Both the position numbers and the translations under genes were made by a program. DNA of 64,000 nucleotides. Source: Asparagopsis taxiformis. Lineage: Eukaryota; Rhodophyta; Florideophyceae; Bonnemaisoniales; Bonnemaisoniaceae. Shown piece after piece: positions 39,059-48,045 of this stretch. Within the stretch, counting starts at the first letter, position 1; the number at the start of each line of letters is the position of its first letter. Below the pieces are notes generated by a model. It worked only from the letters and a program-made list of their open reading frames with translations, searched no databases and was not told the origin of the DNA. Location: contig JALQPE010002096.1 in NCBI GenBank assembly GCA_030407315.1, positions 248,001 through 312,000 of the forward strand, read 5' to 3'.

Positions 39059-41026
39059 TTAGTCATCCACGGAATCGCTGTATATCCGTCGAACAAACGC
39101 CAACGAAGATAAGAAACCAATCGTCCCTGTCAATAAACTGAAGCACAGCGAGCCCAGGGTCGAGTATGCTAGGAACAAAAAGTTGGAAACAACGTTCTTC
39201 GGATCAGCACCGGGACTCGTGAGCAGATAATAGATGCTGTACAAAAGCACATACAGGCCCGATGCTCCAGAGGCGAACCAACTGTTCCACCACCAGCCGT
39301 AATCACAGTTGCTCAACTTGACAAACACGACCACAACACTCACTTCTGCACACGTGATGGCCAAAATCATGAACACGGCCATGAGAAAGCCGAAGAAATG
39401 ATAGAATTCGTCCAAATAAATCGAGTTGAGAATGAGCCGCAGCTCGATACACACCACGCCAAACGGCAATATGCCAGCAAGCAGATGGATGCTCGGTGAA
39501 CGTAAATACTTGGGCTGTCGCGGTATAGGGCGCGGTATCTGATTCGTGCGCACGGGAAAATCATATGCTTTCCGTTTATACCCCAAGTACGTCCCAGCGA
39601 ATGCTAGCGGCACTGAGACACCCAGCCACAAGAACAATAGCAAGAACATCGTCAAAAATGGAGCTGCTCCAGTAGAGCCCATCATCCACACCACAACATT
39701 CACTACGAAGAACGTCGAAAATGCGATTCCTGGCAATACGATGGCGACTCCAAATGTAACTACTTTCCACCGAACGCCGCCCATCGCCTTTTGTAATCTC
39801 GCCGCCACATAGCCGCCACACCCACTCGACATTACCCACAGTATCAATAAGCCTGACACCAGATTCCCTCTCCGATGCGGGCTCACAATCCCCAACAACG
39901 CAAACACCAATGTCACAATCGTCACAAGTACCAACTGAACTCCTGAGCCGCACAGTACACACAACATACTTCCCGCCACTGGTGCACGGAAAACATCACC
40001 GCGCAACAACCGCCATCCAACGTCATTGTCAAAGTCTTCATTCAAGTCATCCATGATTTCTCCCGCTGAAATGCCGTAACGCATGCAGTCACGCCGCAAG
40101 TTACGCACAAGCACAACAGCCAATGACGCGGTCAGGAACAATGCAAGCATCAGCGAGTTGACAATGGCAAATGCCTGCATTTTCTTATGACCGGCTGAAA
40201 TTTTCATCAGCGTGTCGTAGCGAGTAGCCCATCGCACTGGGCTTTCCGTAAACTTGACGCTATACGAAAAGGTGATGCCTGTCGCATTACGAAGTTCTTC
40301 TTTTGTTGGTATCGTAAACGGACCTGAAATCAATTGCACTTCATCACCTGACGCTGGACACTCGTTCTTGCGGATTGACGATGCTTTCACTTCAAAGCCG
40401 ACAATACGGTAGACCTTTTTGCCACCCGCATAAGCTGCAGAACCAGAAAGTGCTTCATATTCATCAGGAATATGATACATGATGTTAAAGTCGAGGTGAT
40501 TGACCACTTCTACATGTTTCACAGACGCTGTCCAGTCACCAAGTGGATAACCAAGTAAATAATCTCCACGTCCTCCACGCACAACAACTGGGAAATCGTC
40601 GAGAGTGAGACGTACACGATACCCTTTTGAAATGCGAGTGGCAAGTAGATTAATGTCGCTTTTCGTAAACTGCGCAGTACATACCTTCTGACACTTCACC
40701 GGTTTCAACATTTCTATTTGATACGCAGTGAGTCTTGACCGTTCCCCCTGCAATATCTGACCGATTCCGAGCTTTCCAGAGTCCTTTGAGCGTTTCAATG
40801 CATGTATGCGCTCAGCAGACGGTGGACAAAACGGCAAAGTATCATAGTCATATGGTAGACGATTATTTCGAGAGACCATCTTGTTTGCGAAAACATTGAC
40901 CGCTTCGCCCAGTTCAAAGTCATTTGGAGAGAGGCCGGGCATCAATGTGCCGGGTGCTTGCGTAGGCAGCAGGGCAAGCAATGCGAGCAACGGGGGAAGA
41001 ATGAGGAAGTGCCGAACAGACGTCAT
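39059..41026 (-). CDS. TM9SF/nonaspanin family membrane protein, copy 2
   Basis: 655 residues from the ATG at 41026. Signal peptide FLILPPLLALLALLPTQAPG, then LMPGLSPNDFELGEAVNVFA, the luminal domain and nine membrane segments with DVGWRLLRGDVFRAPVAGSM, VRTNQIPRPIPRQP and SLCFSLLTGTIGFLSSLAFV, then RRIYSDSVDD. The same layout as copy 1, but the two differ at many positions, so the duplication is old. The pair is head to tail, so separate promoters are likely. Expected site: Golgi/endosome membranes. Confidence 0.93.
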   Translation of the reverse strand: MTSVRHFLILPPLLALLALLPTQAPGTLMPGLSPNDFELGEAVNVFANKMVSRNNRLPYDYDTLPFCPPSAERIHALKRSKDSGKLGIGQILQGERSRLTAYQIEMLKPVKCQKVCTAQFTKSDINLLATRISKGYRVRLTLDDFPVVVRGGRGDYLLGYPLGDWTASVKHVEVVNHLDFNIMYHIPDEYEALSGSAAYAGGKKVYRIVGFEVKASSIRKNECPASGDEVQLISGPFTIPTKEELRNATGITFSYSVKFTESPVRWATRYDTLMKISAGHKKMQAFAIVNSLMLALFLTASLAVVLVRNLRRDCMRYGISAGEIMDDLNEDFDNDVGWRLLRGDVFRAPVAGSMLCVLCGSGVQLVLVTIVTLVFALLGIVSPHRRGNLVSGLLILWVMSSGCGGYVAARLQKAMGGVRWKVVTFGVAIVLPGIAFSTFFVVNVVVWMMGSTGAAPFLTMFLLLFLWLGVSVPLAFAGTYLGYKRKAYDFPVRTNQIPRPIPRQPKYLRSPSIHLLAGILPFGVVCIELRLILNSIYLDEFYHFFGFLMAVFMILAITCAEVSVVVVFVKLSNCDYGWWWNSWFASGASGLYVLLYSIYYLLTSPGADPKNVVSNFLFLAYSTLGSLCFSLLTGTIGFLSSLAFVRRIYSDSVDD

Positions 41027-41473
41027 GTTGAGGACAGGTCCTCTACCGCCGCTGACTGCGCTTCGTCGCGATCGGCGACGAATAGTGGAATAGATAGGAT
41101 TAGACAGCTTGGAAAGAGTGCAAGAGCATGGCAATGTTGTTAAAGTTTGTTTCAAAGGTATGCCACAATGCACCCCAAGTCAATTGAACAGGCTGACAAA
41201 CGTCTGAGAGAACACAAAATGCTGGGAGCAGCGGCGGAGTTCGAAGCGAAGGCGGAAATTTGCGGTTATCGCCACGTTGTCCTAGTGCGCAACAAGTGAG
41301 ATGTGCTGTAAGTGGAGCCGATAGTACACTGAGCTTTTCTGCAAAAATTTCTGGGCACAAAATCGGTTTTTATTATTGTCGGCAAGGAATCGATCCTTTC
41401 CACGCGGACATTCCTCGTCGATAAACCAAAAGTATGTCTATGTTACATTGTATGGTACAAGGTGATTGCGCTC
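41027..41473. other. Intergenic, nothing recognised
   Basis: 447 bp: the promoter side of TM9SF copy 2 and the 3' end of the protease gene. No further feature seen. Confidence 0.5.
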
Positions 41474-42550
41474 TCAAAAGTTGCGATGCATCTGCAGCCT
41501 GCCCTTACATTTGCCACATGCCTGAGTATTAACATTGATGCTCCTGGAATGGCGTCCATATTTCAAGCCACAGTCAACGCATTGAAAAGTGAAGCGATAC
41601 TGAATTTCGTACGAATGGCACGTAGTAACAATTAAGCAGTTATCCCAACTTCGGAAGCGTTCTGCCCATTCCTTGAAAACTTTTCCATGTGGTGGTTTGC
41701 ATGAATTATCGAGTACCCATGCGGCGGCGTGACAAAGCTCGTGAGCTAAAGTATCGTACAGACGTTCCGGACGATCCACGACCTTTTCACTAAGCTCTAT
41801 TTGAGCCACGCGTACATTCAACGGTCTAATGAGCCTGCACTTTGTGATGCCAGCTGTTCTTCTTAGCGTTTTGTTCCACTTCACAGTTACGGGAATATGG
41901 GACGAATCTTCAAATGAGTCGCGGGATCCAAGTAGTTGACTGTGCAAAACATTTTTGTCAAAATAGTGCAACAAACGAGTTGCAGCTTCTTGCCTTATAT
42001 CGCTAAACTGTCCTTCAGGGAGCCACGGACGCATACTCCTGAGAGTATCGCGTTCGTCATCAGATGAAGCTGATGAAAATGAGTCCTCACTGTCACTACT
42101 AGAGGGACAACTAAAGGAGGAATCATCGGATGAATTGGAAGACTGTGTGCAATGCGTTGCATCGGATTGCGTGCAGGATTCATCATCGGCATCCTCCTCA
42201 GCGCTATCCCAGCCCAACAATGAGTTCATACCTTGACAAATATCATCGACGTCTGCTGTGAGATCAATGACCTCATGAGAAGAATTTGGGACATAGAATT
42301 GATCACCATCATCATCGTCGTTGTCGTCATCGTGCTCTCGCGAATGGTCCGACGCGTCGGAAGAGAAGTCAGCAGCGAGCAAACGAACTGGTGGAAGAGT
42401 TCCACGCTGCAAGGCTGCGGAAGCTTTACGTGCAAAATGCCAGGCGCCTGGTGCAGTGAGCCAGCCGCGTTGATCGGCGATAGCTAGTACGCGGTTTCTC
42501 ATTTCGGACGGAGAGGGTGGTGGGGACGTAGTGAAGGCGAGATGGGTCAT
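41474..42550 (-). CDS. GCNA/SprT-like metalloprotease with a SUMO-interacting motif
   Basis: 358 residues. A C-terminal SprT-like domain (about 190-358) has the zinc-protease motif YDTLAHELCHAAAWVLDN (HExxH variant HELCH) and a four-Cys zinc ribbon (FQCVDCGLKYGRHSR...CGKCKGRL). The N-terminal half is disordered and very acidic (DDDNDDDDGD, many Ser/Asp/Glu) and holds HEVIDLTADV at about 92-101, a good SUMO-interacting motif. This is the layout of GCNA/ACRC and related proteins that remove DNA-protein crosslinks. Catalytic Glu and both His are present. Confidence 0.88.
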   Translation of the reverse strand: MTHLAFTTSPPPSPSEMRNRVLAIADQRGWLTAPGAWHFARKASAALQRGTLPPVRLLAADFSSDASDHSREHDDDNDDDDGDQFYVPNSSHEVIDLTADVDDICQGMNSLLGWDSAEEDADDESCTQSDATHCTQSSNSSDDSSFSCPSSSDSEDSFSSASSDDERDTLRSMRPWLPEGQFSDIRQEAATRLLHYFDKNVLHSQLLGSRDSFEDSSHIPVTVKWNKTLRRTAGITKCRLIRPLNVRVAQIELSEKVVDRPERLYDTLAHELCHAAAWVLDNSCKPPHGKVFKEWAERFRSWDNCLIVTTCHSYEIQYRFTFQCVDCGLKYGRHSRSINVNTQACGKCKGRLQMHRNF

Positions 42551-43262
42551 GGTGGGATGTTATAGTGATGGGACTGAAGACGACTCAAGGGGAAGGGATA
42601 GAGAGAAAGAGGATTGGAAGCGCCAATTGGGGTAATATAAAGGATTGGAAATGCGAAACGGTCAATTATTTTGGAAACAGCCATTAGTGATTGTTGTTGG
42701 TTCGAATGATGACAGTGCATTTTCCAAAAATATTTTTTCAAAAAAAAGGTGAGGGCAAATTTTGGAAAGGTGGTATGGGTGCGATGAGCGGGCGACATGA
42801 ATGAGGAGCACAAGGTCAAGGTGAGGTTGCTGAGCGTTTGGGTTTGTCGCGTCGCGCAAGGGACAAGGATAGTTTTGACGTCGAAATGCACGGTTGCATG
42901 TTGACAGTCTTGTGCGCATCAACATGTGTGAGTGATTTCGCTGGTCAGCAAAAGGCAAGTTTGCGATTTAGGGTTGTGTCGAGATATGGCAAGATTGACA
43001 CGTCACATCGCAATGGGAGGGACGGCAGAATAGTTGCGTGACATTGCATCCATCGTCGGGTCGCGCTACTGCAACACGGCGCTCGCTAGTTCGACGTGAA
43101 GCGCATGCAGCAATGCCGCGCAATACGAAAACACAGTGGTGCAATTTTTCCATTATTTGCGCTTAGCCATACGCACGGCACGTCGAATACACACAAGTTG
43201 CGGCACCTGATTGTCAACATGTTTTTATCGCCAAAAGTTAAGAAGTTATCAGATTATTTTCG
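42551..43262. other. Intergenic, nothing recognised
   Basis: 712 bp with short runs of A and T and no protein-like ORF; presumed promoter of the protease gene and 3' UTR of the next one. Confidence 0.5.
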
Positions 43263-43745
43263 CTAATACACACAGTCCTCGTCAAAATAGTCCAGCACCC
43301 TTTGCCGATAACGATCCGCTTGCGGCTTTCCAGGCACCACATCACTACTGGTGTGCGGTTGTCCAAATGCCGCCGCATACATCATCAGCGGCATACCGTC
43401 GCCCATTGGTAACGAATAGGAAAAGGCATTGTTCGTCGGCACGCGTCGCGGAATCGCCACCGGAGGCGACGGCACATGATACGGACGCGTCATGCGACGC
43501 GCTGTAGCGCTGCAAACCACATCCGCTTCCTCCTCATATCCCATACTGTCGCATGTTGATGAAGACACTGAATCGTCCACAAACGATTCCAGAGCGTGCG
43601 GTAGTGGTAATGACGACGGTAGCGACGCCGCAAGCGGCACGCTAGTGGCAATTGAACGCGGCTTGCGCGAAGGTTCACTCTGTGGCACCGGGTGCGCGGA
43701 CATTCGTCTTATTGCCGATATGGAAAGGGCAGTTGGATTTGACAT
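43263..43745 (-). CDS. Small Ser/Pro-rich hypothetical protein
   Basis: 160 residues from the ATG at 43745. It is disordered in look (SAHPVPQSEPSRKPRSIATS), with an acidic/Ser stretch SFVDDSVSSSTCDSMGYEEE and a C-terminal KPQADRYRQRVLDYFDEDCV-Y. The frame is open further upstream but has no ATG there. Composition and codon use differ from the shadow frames, so a gene is plausible. No family recognised; a regulatory, short-lived protein is one guess. Confidence 0.5.
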   Translation of the reverse strand: MSNPTALSISAIRRMSAHPVPQSEPSRKPRSIATSVPLAASLPSSLPLPHALESFVDDSVSSSTCDSMGYEEEADVVCSATARRMTRPYHVPSPPVAIPRRVPTNNAFSYSLPMGDGMPLMMYAAAFGQPHTSSDVVPGKPQADRYRQRVLDYFDEDCVY

Positions 43746-45600
43746 TTGAATGCGGTTGCGTGTAGCTGCGTCAAGTGCCAAGGTAGATGCCGGGGGTGGC
43801 AGCGGCGGGCGAGTGATGTGCTGCTTTAAAGAGTGGGCGGCCAACGTGCTTGTGCAGTGCGATTGAGTCGTGTGCGCGGCGTGGCAACAAGTGACTGGAC
43901 TGTCTGTATGCCGGTCTGGTTGGTTGGCAGTATTGGATAGTGTGGTAGTGAGCGGACGGCAAAGCGGGCGGACGAAGGAGTGTGTGCGGTTGGGTGGCAG
44001 GTCAGTCGAGCGGACAGGCAGGCAGGCGGACGGGCAGGCAGGCAGACGGGCGGGCGAGCGGACGGGCGGGCGGACGGTCGGGGACGGGCGCAGTCAGCGA
44101 TTGAAATGCATTATTGCAGCGATGCGAAAGGACGGCTTGATTGAAATAGGGCATAGGAATAGTGGAAGGAAAGGAAACGATTGGATATGAGCAAATGGAA
44201 TGGCGCTGTGATATGGTACAGCACAGGCCGTCCAGCGCACGGCCCACAATAAACGGGGAACAAAAGGGAACGTAACGATGGTGACAAATAACGTGACTGG
44301 TGAAAAGAGGGGTTGAAAACGGGGAAAATGTCACGCGCCTTGCAGGACTGGACGAGCAGACAGACGGGCGGGCGGCGCGCCCGTGCGGCCGGCAGGCAGC
44401 CGTGAGCGACAATCGTTCTTCAGACGGCCGCACGCCATTATTAGCAAGCGAGCGGCCGCACTGCACCGCATCGCTCGGCCGGCCGCGCGCTCGCCGTATC
44501 ATACCGTACATTTCCCAACGAGCGCCGCGCCGCCGCGCGCGGCGCTGCGCTAAAATTGTGTCAACTGTAAACGTTGATTTGATACGGTACCAATGCCAGC
44601 CTGTCCAATGCACTGCAACTGACATACACTTGTCGTTCAACTTGTTGTTCAGGGGAACGCCGGCCGTGCTCGCTTGTTCGAGCGGGCGACGGCACTGTTC
44701 GGCCCAATTGAAGTCAAGCGAGCCACGACAAGACGCCAACCAACGTGCCCGCGTGACAACGTCACGTGTCCGATTCTTTTCTCCAACGATGGTCGAAAGC
44801 ACATGTGCGATGGTCCAATCGCTCGTTCCGTGCTAGGGTTTTGCTTCACGGTGCGTGCCTCAAAGGTCGGTGCTGCGTCAGGTAGCCGGCGGTTACTCCT
44901 TGTTTGACGCGCCACGATACGTCACCATTTCTTCCCATTGTTGTATCTGCTCAAGCCAGCACTGCCTAGCCAACCATTCAACACTCTGCATTTAACGCTA
45001 CGTAACGCGCCGCCGCATATCGTCCGTATTCGGCCTGTCATGCCGAAAACTAGCCGTCACTGCCAAGCTACATTTTATCTACACGACACGCTGCACCGTC
45101 GCTGCACCGCGCCGCTGCGCCGCGCCGCGCTGCGCACCGCCGCCCCCACACCACACATCGCCACCACGCCCCAGCCCCCGCCGCCGTCCCTCCGTATATT
45201 CCTTCGCCCTCTGGAAAGCGTATACAGAGCGTTGCACTCCTGTGCCTACTTCACGCCCCTGTGCTATCTGGCTGTACCATAACATTCCACACTCCAATCC
45301 AAAATGATATCATACTTTCTATCTCGCCATCACAACTCACCCCCGGCACTCAATTTCTTCCCCTCTGCCCAATTTAGGTCTACCCCGTCCTACACTACCA
45401 GCAACGTAGCAGCATTCATCGCCCCTGACACTCGTTCATTTCCTGCACACACTATGTAACAAACCTTGCCGTATCCCCACTCTACTCATCTCGCACAACT
45501 GATACTCAAAACAGTTACACTCTTCGCTTCTCCGCAATCACACCACTGGCAGTCGAACAACAGTTAGAAACTTGGCATACTTTCACGTGTCCCGGACGGT
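43746..45600. other. GC-rich low-complexity intergenic region
   Basis: 1.85 kb without a supported gene. It contains runs of short G/C-rich direct repeats (next entry), many CpG and GCGC clusters (e.g. 44465-44550) and, from about 45100, C-rich pyrimidine tracts. It may be a long 5' leader and promoter of the small gene, or degenerate repeat DNA. Confidence 0.5.
43970..44092. repeat. Short direct repeats of GGCAGGCGGACGG/GGCGGGCGGAC type
   Basis: A purine-rich satellite-like tract made of imperfect 4-8 nt units (ggca, ggcg, gacg) on the + strand. A related patch (gacgggcgggcggcgcg) recurs at about 44360-44400. It can form G-rich secondary structure. Confidence 0.75.
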
Positions 45601-45631
45601 GACAACTTGAGAACAAAAAAATATTTGGCGA

Positions 45632-45734
45632 GCTCGTGCCGGGAATTGAACCCGGATCTCTTCGGTGACAGCGAAATATACTGTGGTTCGAACGACTTTT
45701 CGTGTTCTTCCGTTAACCATTATACGACACGAAC
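45632..45734 (-). tRNA. tRNA-Asp(GTC) candidate with an intron in the D-loop
   Basis: The reverse strand folds as a tRNA if about 32 nt are removed. Acceptor GTTCGTG/CACGAGC; T8; D-arm GTAT, loop AATGGTTA, second half GTAT; anticodon arm TTTCG-CTGTCAC-CGAAG (U33, anticodon GUC); variable AGAT; T-arm CCGGG-TTCAATT-CCCGG. A14, G18G19, A21, R15-Y48 and the T-loop are all as expected. The inserted 32 nt lie after A21, in the D-loop, instead of the usual 37/38 site. Red algae are known to carry such ectopic tRNA introns. Oddity: the discriminator base would be U, not the G usual for tRNA-Asp. Confidence 0.72.
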
Positions 45735-45966
45735 GAAGCCCGATGTCGAGCAGCTTGCTTTTTCTCGATTATAAACCAAAAATTCTTTCTGTTTTGGTTA
45801 TAAAACATACCTTTGAAAAAGGATCTCCCGTTGTTGCCAGGTCAATTTGCTCGTGCGGGCTCTGAACCACAATTTGCACAACAGATTGGGAGATTATTGC
45901 TGGATAGTATACTTCATGCTGATGTGATGCTCATGCGCACCGACGCATTGCTCATCCAGTCTCGCA

Positions 45967-48042
45967 ATGGCGTTTGCATTTTCCATCTCTACGACTCTTG
46001 CTTTATCTCTGCCAACGGCTCAATCCCCACGTACGCGCAAACCGCGAAATTATTGGGCTTCGCGTGAAAATCTCATCCAAGAGCTCGACCGTTTCCAGAG
46101 GGAACGCAGCCTTCCACCATATGTAATGCCTACAGCTGCTCAGCTCTTAGCTGCTGGCCGTGCTGATATTTTGCGTGCACTTGAACGCCATGGCGGAATC
46201 ACAGTTAATGCACTTCGCCTTGGTCTCCAATCCAGTCGCCATCACCAACGCCTCCAACGATTAAAAGCCCCTCAAACAAAGCTGCAAGTCGCTCCTGCAA
46301 AACCATTTGGAGCTGTTCAACACTACCAGTGTCATCTTCATCCCAAATCAAATCCGCAAGACCAAAAACCAAAACGGAAGAGACGAAAGGATCGTCATTA
46401 CTGGAATACATGGCGTAATTTGGAAATCGAGTTGCATCACTTTGCCAATTCATTCTGTGACGGTCACATGCCTCTGCAGCGAGAATTGTTAGCACACAAG
46501 CGCTCTGATCTCATCAACGCTGTTCGCATTCATGGCGGTACAGCATGTGTTGCTCGTCGTGCAGGACTTGCTCCATCTCCACGTACAACTTCCAGACGTC
46601 CACATGGTTATTGGGACAATCCATCTGTACTCCGAGCAGAACTCCTCACGTTTTTGGCACGCAATGGCTATCCAGGGCTTATGCCACGTCGTGAACAACT
46701 TCTGAGAGCGGGCCGTACTGATCTTTCCTATGCTATTATGCGCCATGGTGGATATTCCACTGTAGCTGCCATGATGCACCTTATTTGGCATGGACCGAGT
46801 AGCTTCTGGCGCGTATTCCGTCATGTGCAAGACCGGCTGCTGGCTTTCGTCAAGTCTAGTGGTGGAGGCAACCTTATGCCATCTCTACAGAGACTGCAAA
46901 AGTTTGGCAGGATGGACTTGGTGTACGGCATCGCTTTGCATGGTGGGGTGATGGTTGTGGCAGAACGCGTCGGTCTTTCAGTTGTATTTCCTCACGTTGA
47001 TCTCACTTATTGGGAGGATCCAAACAATGTACAGAGAGAGCTTGAAAGCGTAATTGAGACACAGCCGCTGGAAAGGCGTCAATTCATGCCATCAAGTGTC
47101 TCATTGGTTCAAGCTGGAAGAGCGGATCTTGCTTCTGCCATTCGTGACCGTGGCGGTTGGATCTATTATGGACAGCGTCTCGGATTACGCTTTGCATTTG
47201 AGGTGCGAAATCAAGGCTTCTGGCAGCGAGAATCTAATGTGGCTCTGGAATTGAGCAACTATGTGCGTATGCGCTATGGAAATTGGGAGCATCCTGGTAA
47301 ACAGTTGAATGACCGCAATAATTTAACCATGGGGTACACGTATATTCCATCATTAGAGATGCTAAAGCGGGACGGACGGTCGGACATTGCGTTTGCCATC
47401 AAGAGATATCATGGAGGAATTGAAGCATTCGCAGCTCGGAACAGTTTTTTGGTAGCCGAGGACGTTGTGCATATTCAGCCGACAGAAGTGCTGATGAAGT
47501 GGACCAGTTTTGTTGCTGAGTTGACTCGGTGGATTGAACAGTATGGTGCAGAGGGCATTATGCCATCCAAGCAAGACTTGATTAGGACTGGACGCCATGA
47601 CTTACGATATGGATTGTACCGGCATGGTGGTAGTCATAAGGTTTCAACGAGGCTCCAACTCGTATTTACCAAAACTTCTATGGACCACTGGCTACCGCAG
47701 TGGCTCGGAATGCAGGCGGGTAAGCTGGGTCTTGCTGTCCAACTAGCGCAAAATCGTAACAGTCTCTCGGAATTTGATCGGGATTTGTTGGACAAGCTTG
47801 AAGTTCAGTTAAGTGGTAGAGTGCTTGGAACTCGTCGTCGGCTGACAACTTGTAGTACAGAAATTGTGGACACGGGTTCACCCAGTCCTCGCCCGAACTT
47901 CACGGATGGCAACATTTCAGCAAACACTCGACCAGGACCAAATCACTCCAACGGTCAAAACAAGCACTTATCTAGACAAGACATTTGTTCACTTCGTCTC
48001 AAGTACAAACATTTGCCGCCGGACGATATCATTGCAGTTTAA
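45967..48042 (+). CDS. Helical-repeat protein B (seven about 65-residue modules), probably organellar
   Basis: 691 residues. A short hydrophobic/Ser-rich leader (MAFAFSISTTLALSLPTAQS) then seven modules related to those of protein A. Each has an aromatic opening helix (YWASRENLIQELDRF, YWNTWRNLEIELHHF, YWDNPSVLRAELLTF, FWRVFRHVQDRLLAF, YWEDPNNVQRELESV, FWQRESNVALELSNY, LMKWTSFVAELTRWI), an MP- turn, then GR-D(L/I)--AI---GG and a final hydrophobic helix (VA-RLGL type). Module 1 is followed by a basic 45-residue insert (KRKRRKDR); the C-terminal 130 residues lack repeats. Organelle nucleic-acid binding is inferred from leader, modularity and charge. It ends 3 bp from the convergent pseudokinase gene. 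Confidence 0.8.
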   Translation: MAFAFSISTTLALSLPTAQSPRTRKPRNYWASRENLIQELDRFQRERSLPPYVMPTAAQLLAAGRADILRALERHGGITVNALRLGLQSSRHHQRLQRLKAPQTKLQVAPAKPFGAVQHYQCHLHPKSNPQDQKPKRKRRKDRHYWNTWRNLEIELHHFANSFCDGHMPLQRELLAHKRSDLINAVRIHGGTACVARRAGLAPSPRTTSRRPHGYWDNPSVLRAELLTFLARNGYPGLMPRREQLLRAGRTDLSYAIMRHGGYSTVAAMMHLIWHGPSSFWRVFRHVQDRLLAFVKSSGGGNLMPSLQRLQKFGRMDLVYGIALHGGVMVVAERVGLSVVFPHVDLTYWEDPNNVQRELESVIETQPLERRQFMPSSVSLVQAGRADLASAIRDRGGWIYYGQRLGLRFAFEVRNQGFWQRESNVALELSNYVRMRYGNWEHPGKQLNDRNNLTMGYTYIPSLEMLKRDGRSDIAFAIKRYHGGIEAFAARNSFLVAEDVVHIQPTEVLMKWTSFVAELTRWIEQYGAEGIMPSKQDLIRTGRHDLRYGLYRHGGSHKVSTRLQLVFTKTSMDHWLPQWLGMQAGKLGLAVQLAQNRNSLSEFDRDLLDKLEVQLSGRVLGTRRRLTTCSTEIVDTGSPSPRPNFTDGNISANTRPGPNHSNGQNKHLSRQDICSLRLKYKHLPPDDIIAV

Positions 48043-48045
48043 CTT

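Noticed and set aside
43970..44092. CRISPR-like or satellite array
   Set aside because: Units are 4-8 nt, irregular and without spacers; a simple low-complexity tract.
44002..44802. 266-residue minus-strand open frame
   Set aside because: Cys/Arg/Pro-rich composition comes from GC-rich short repeats; no ATG context or protein-like pattern, and the opposite strand is equally open.
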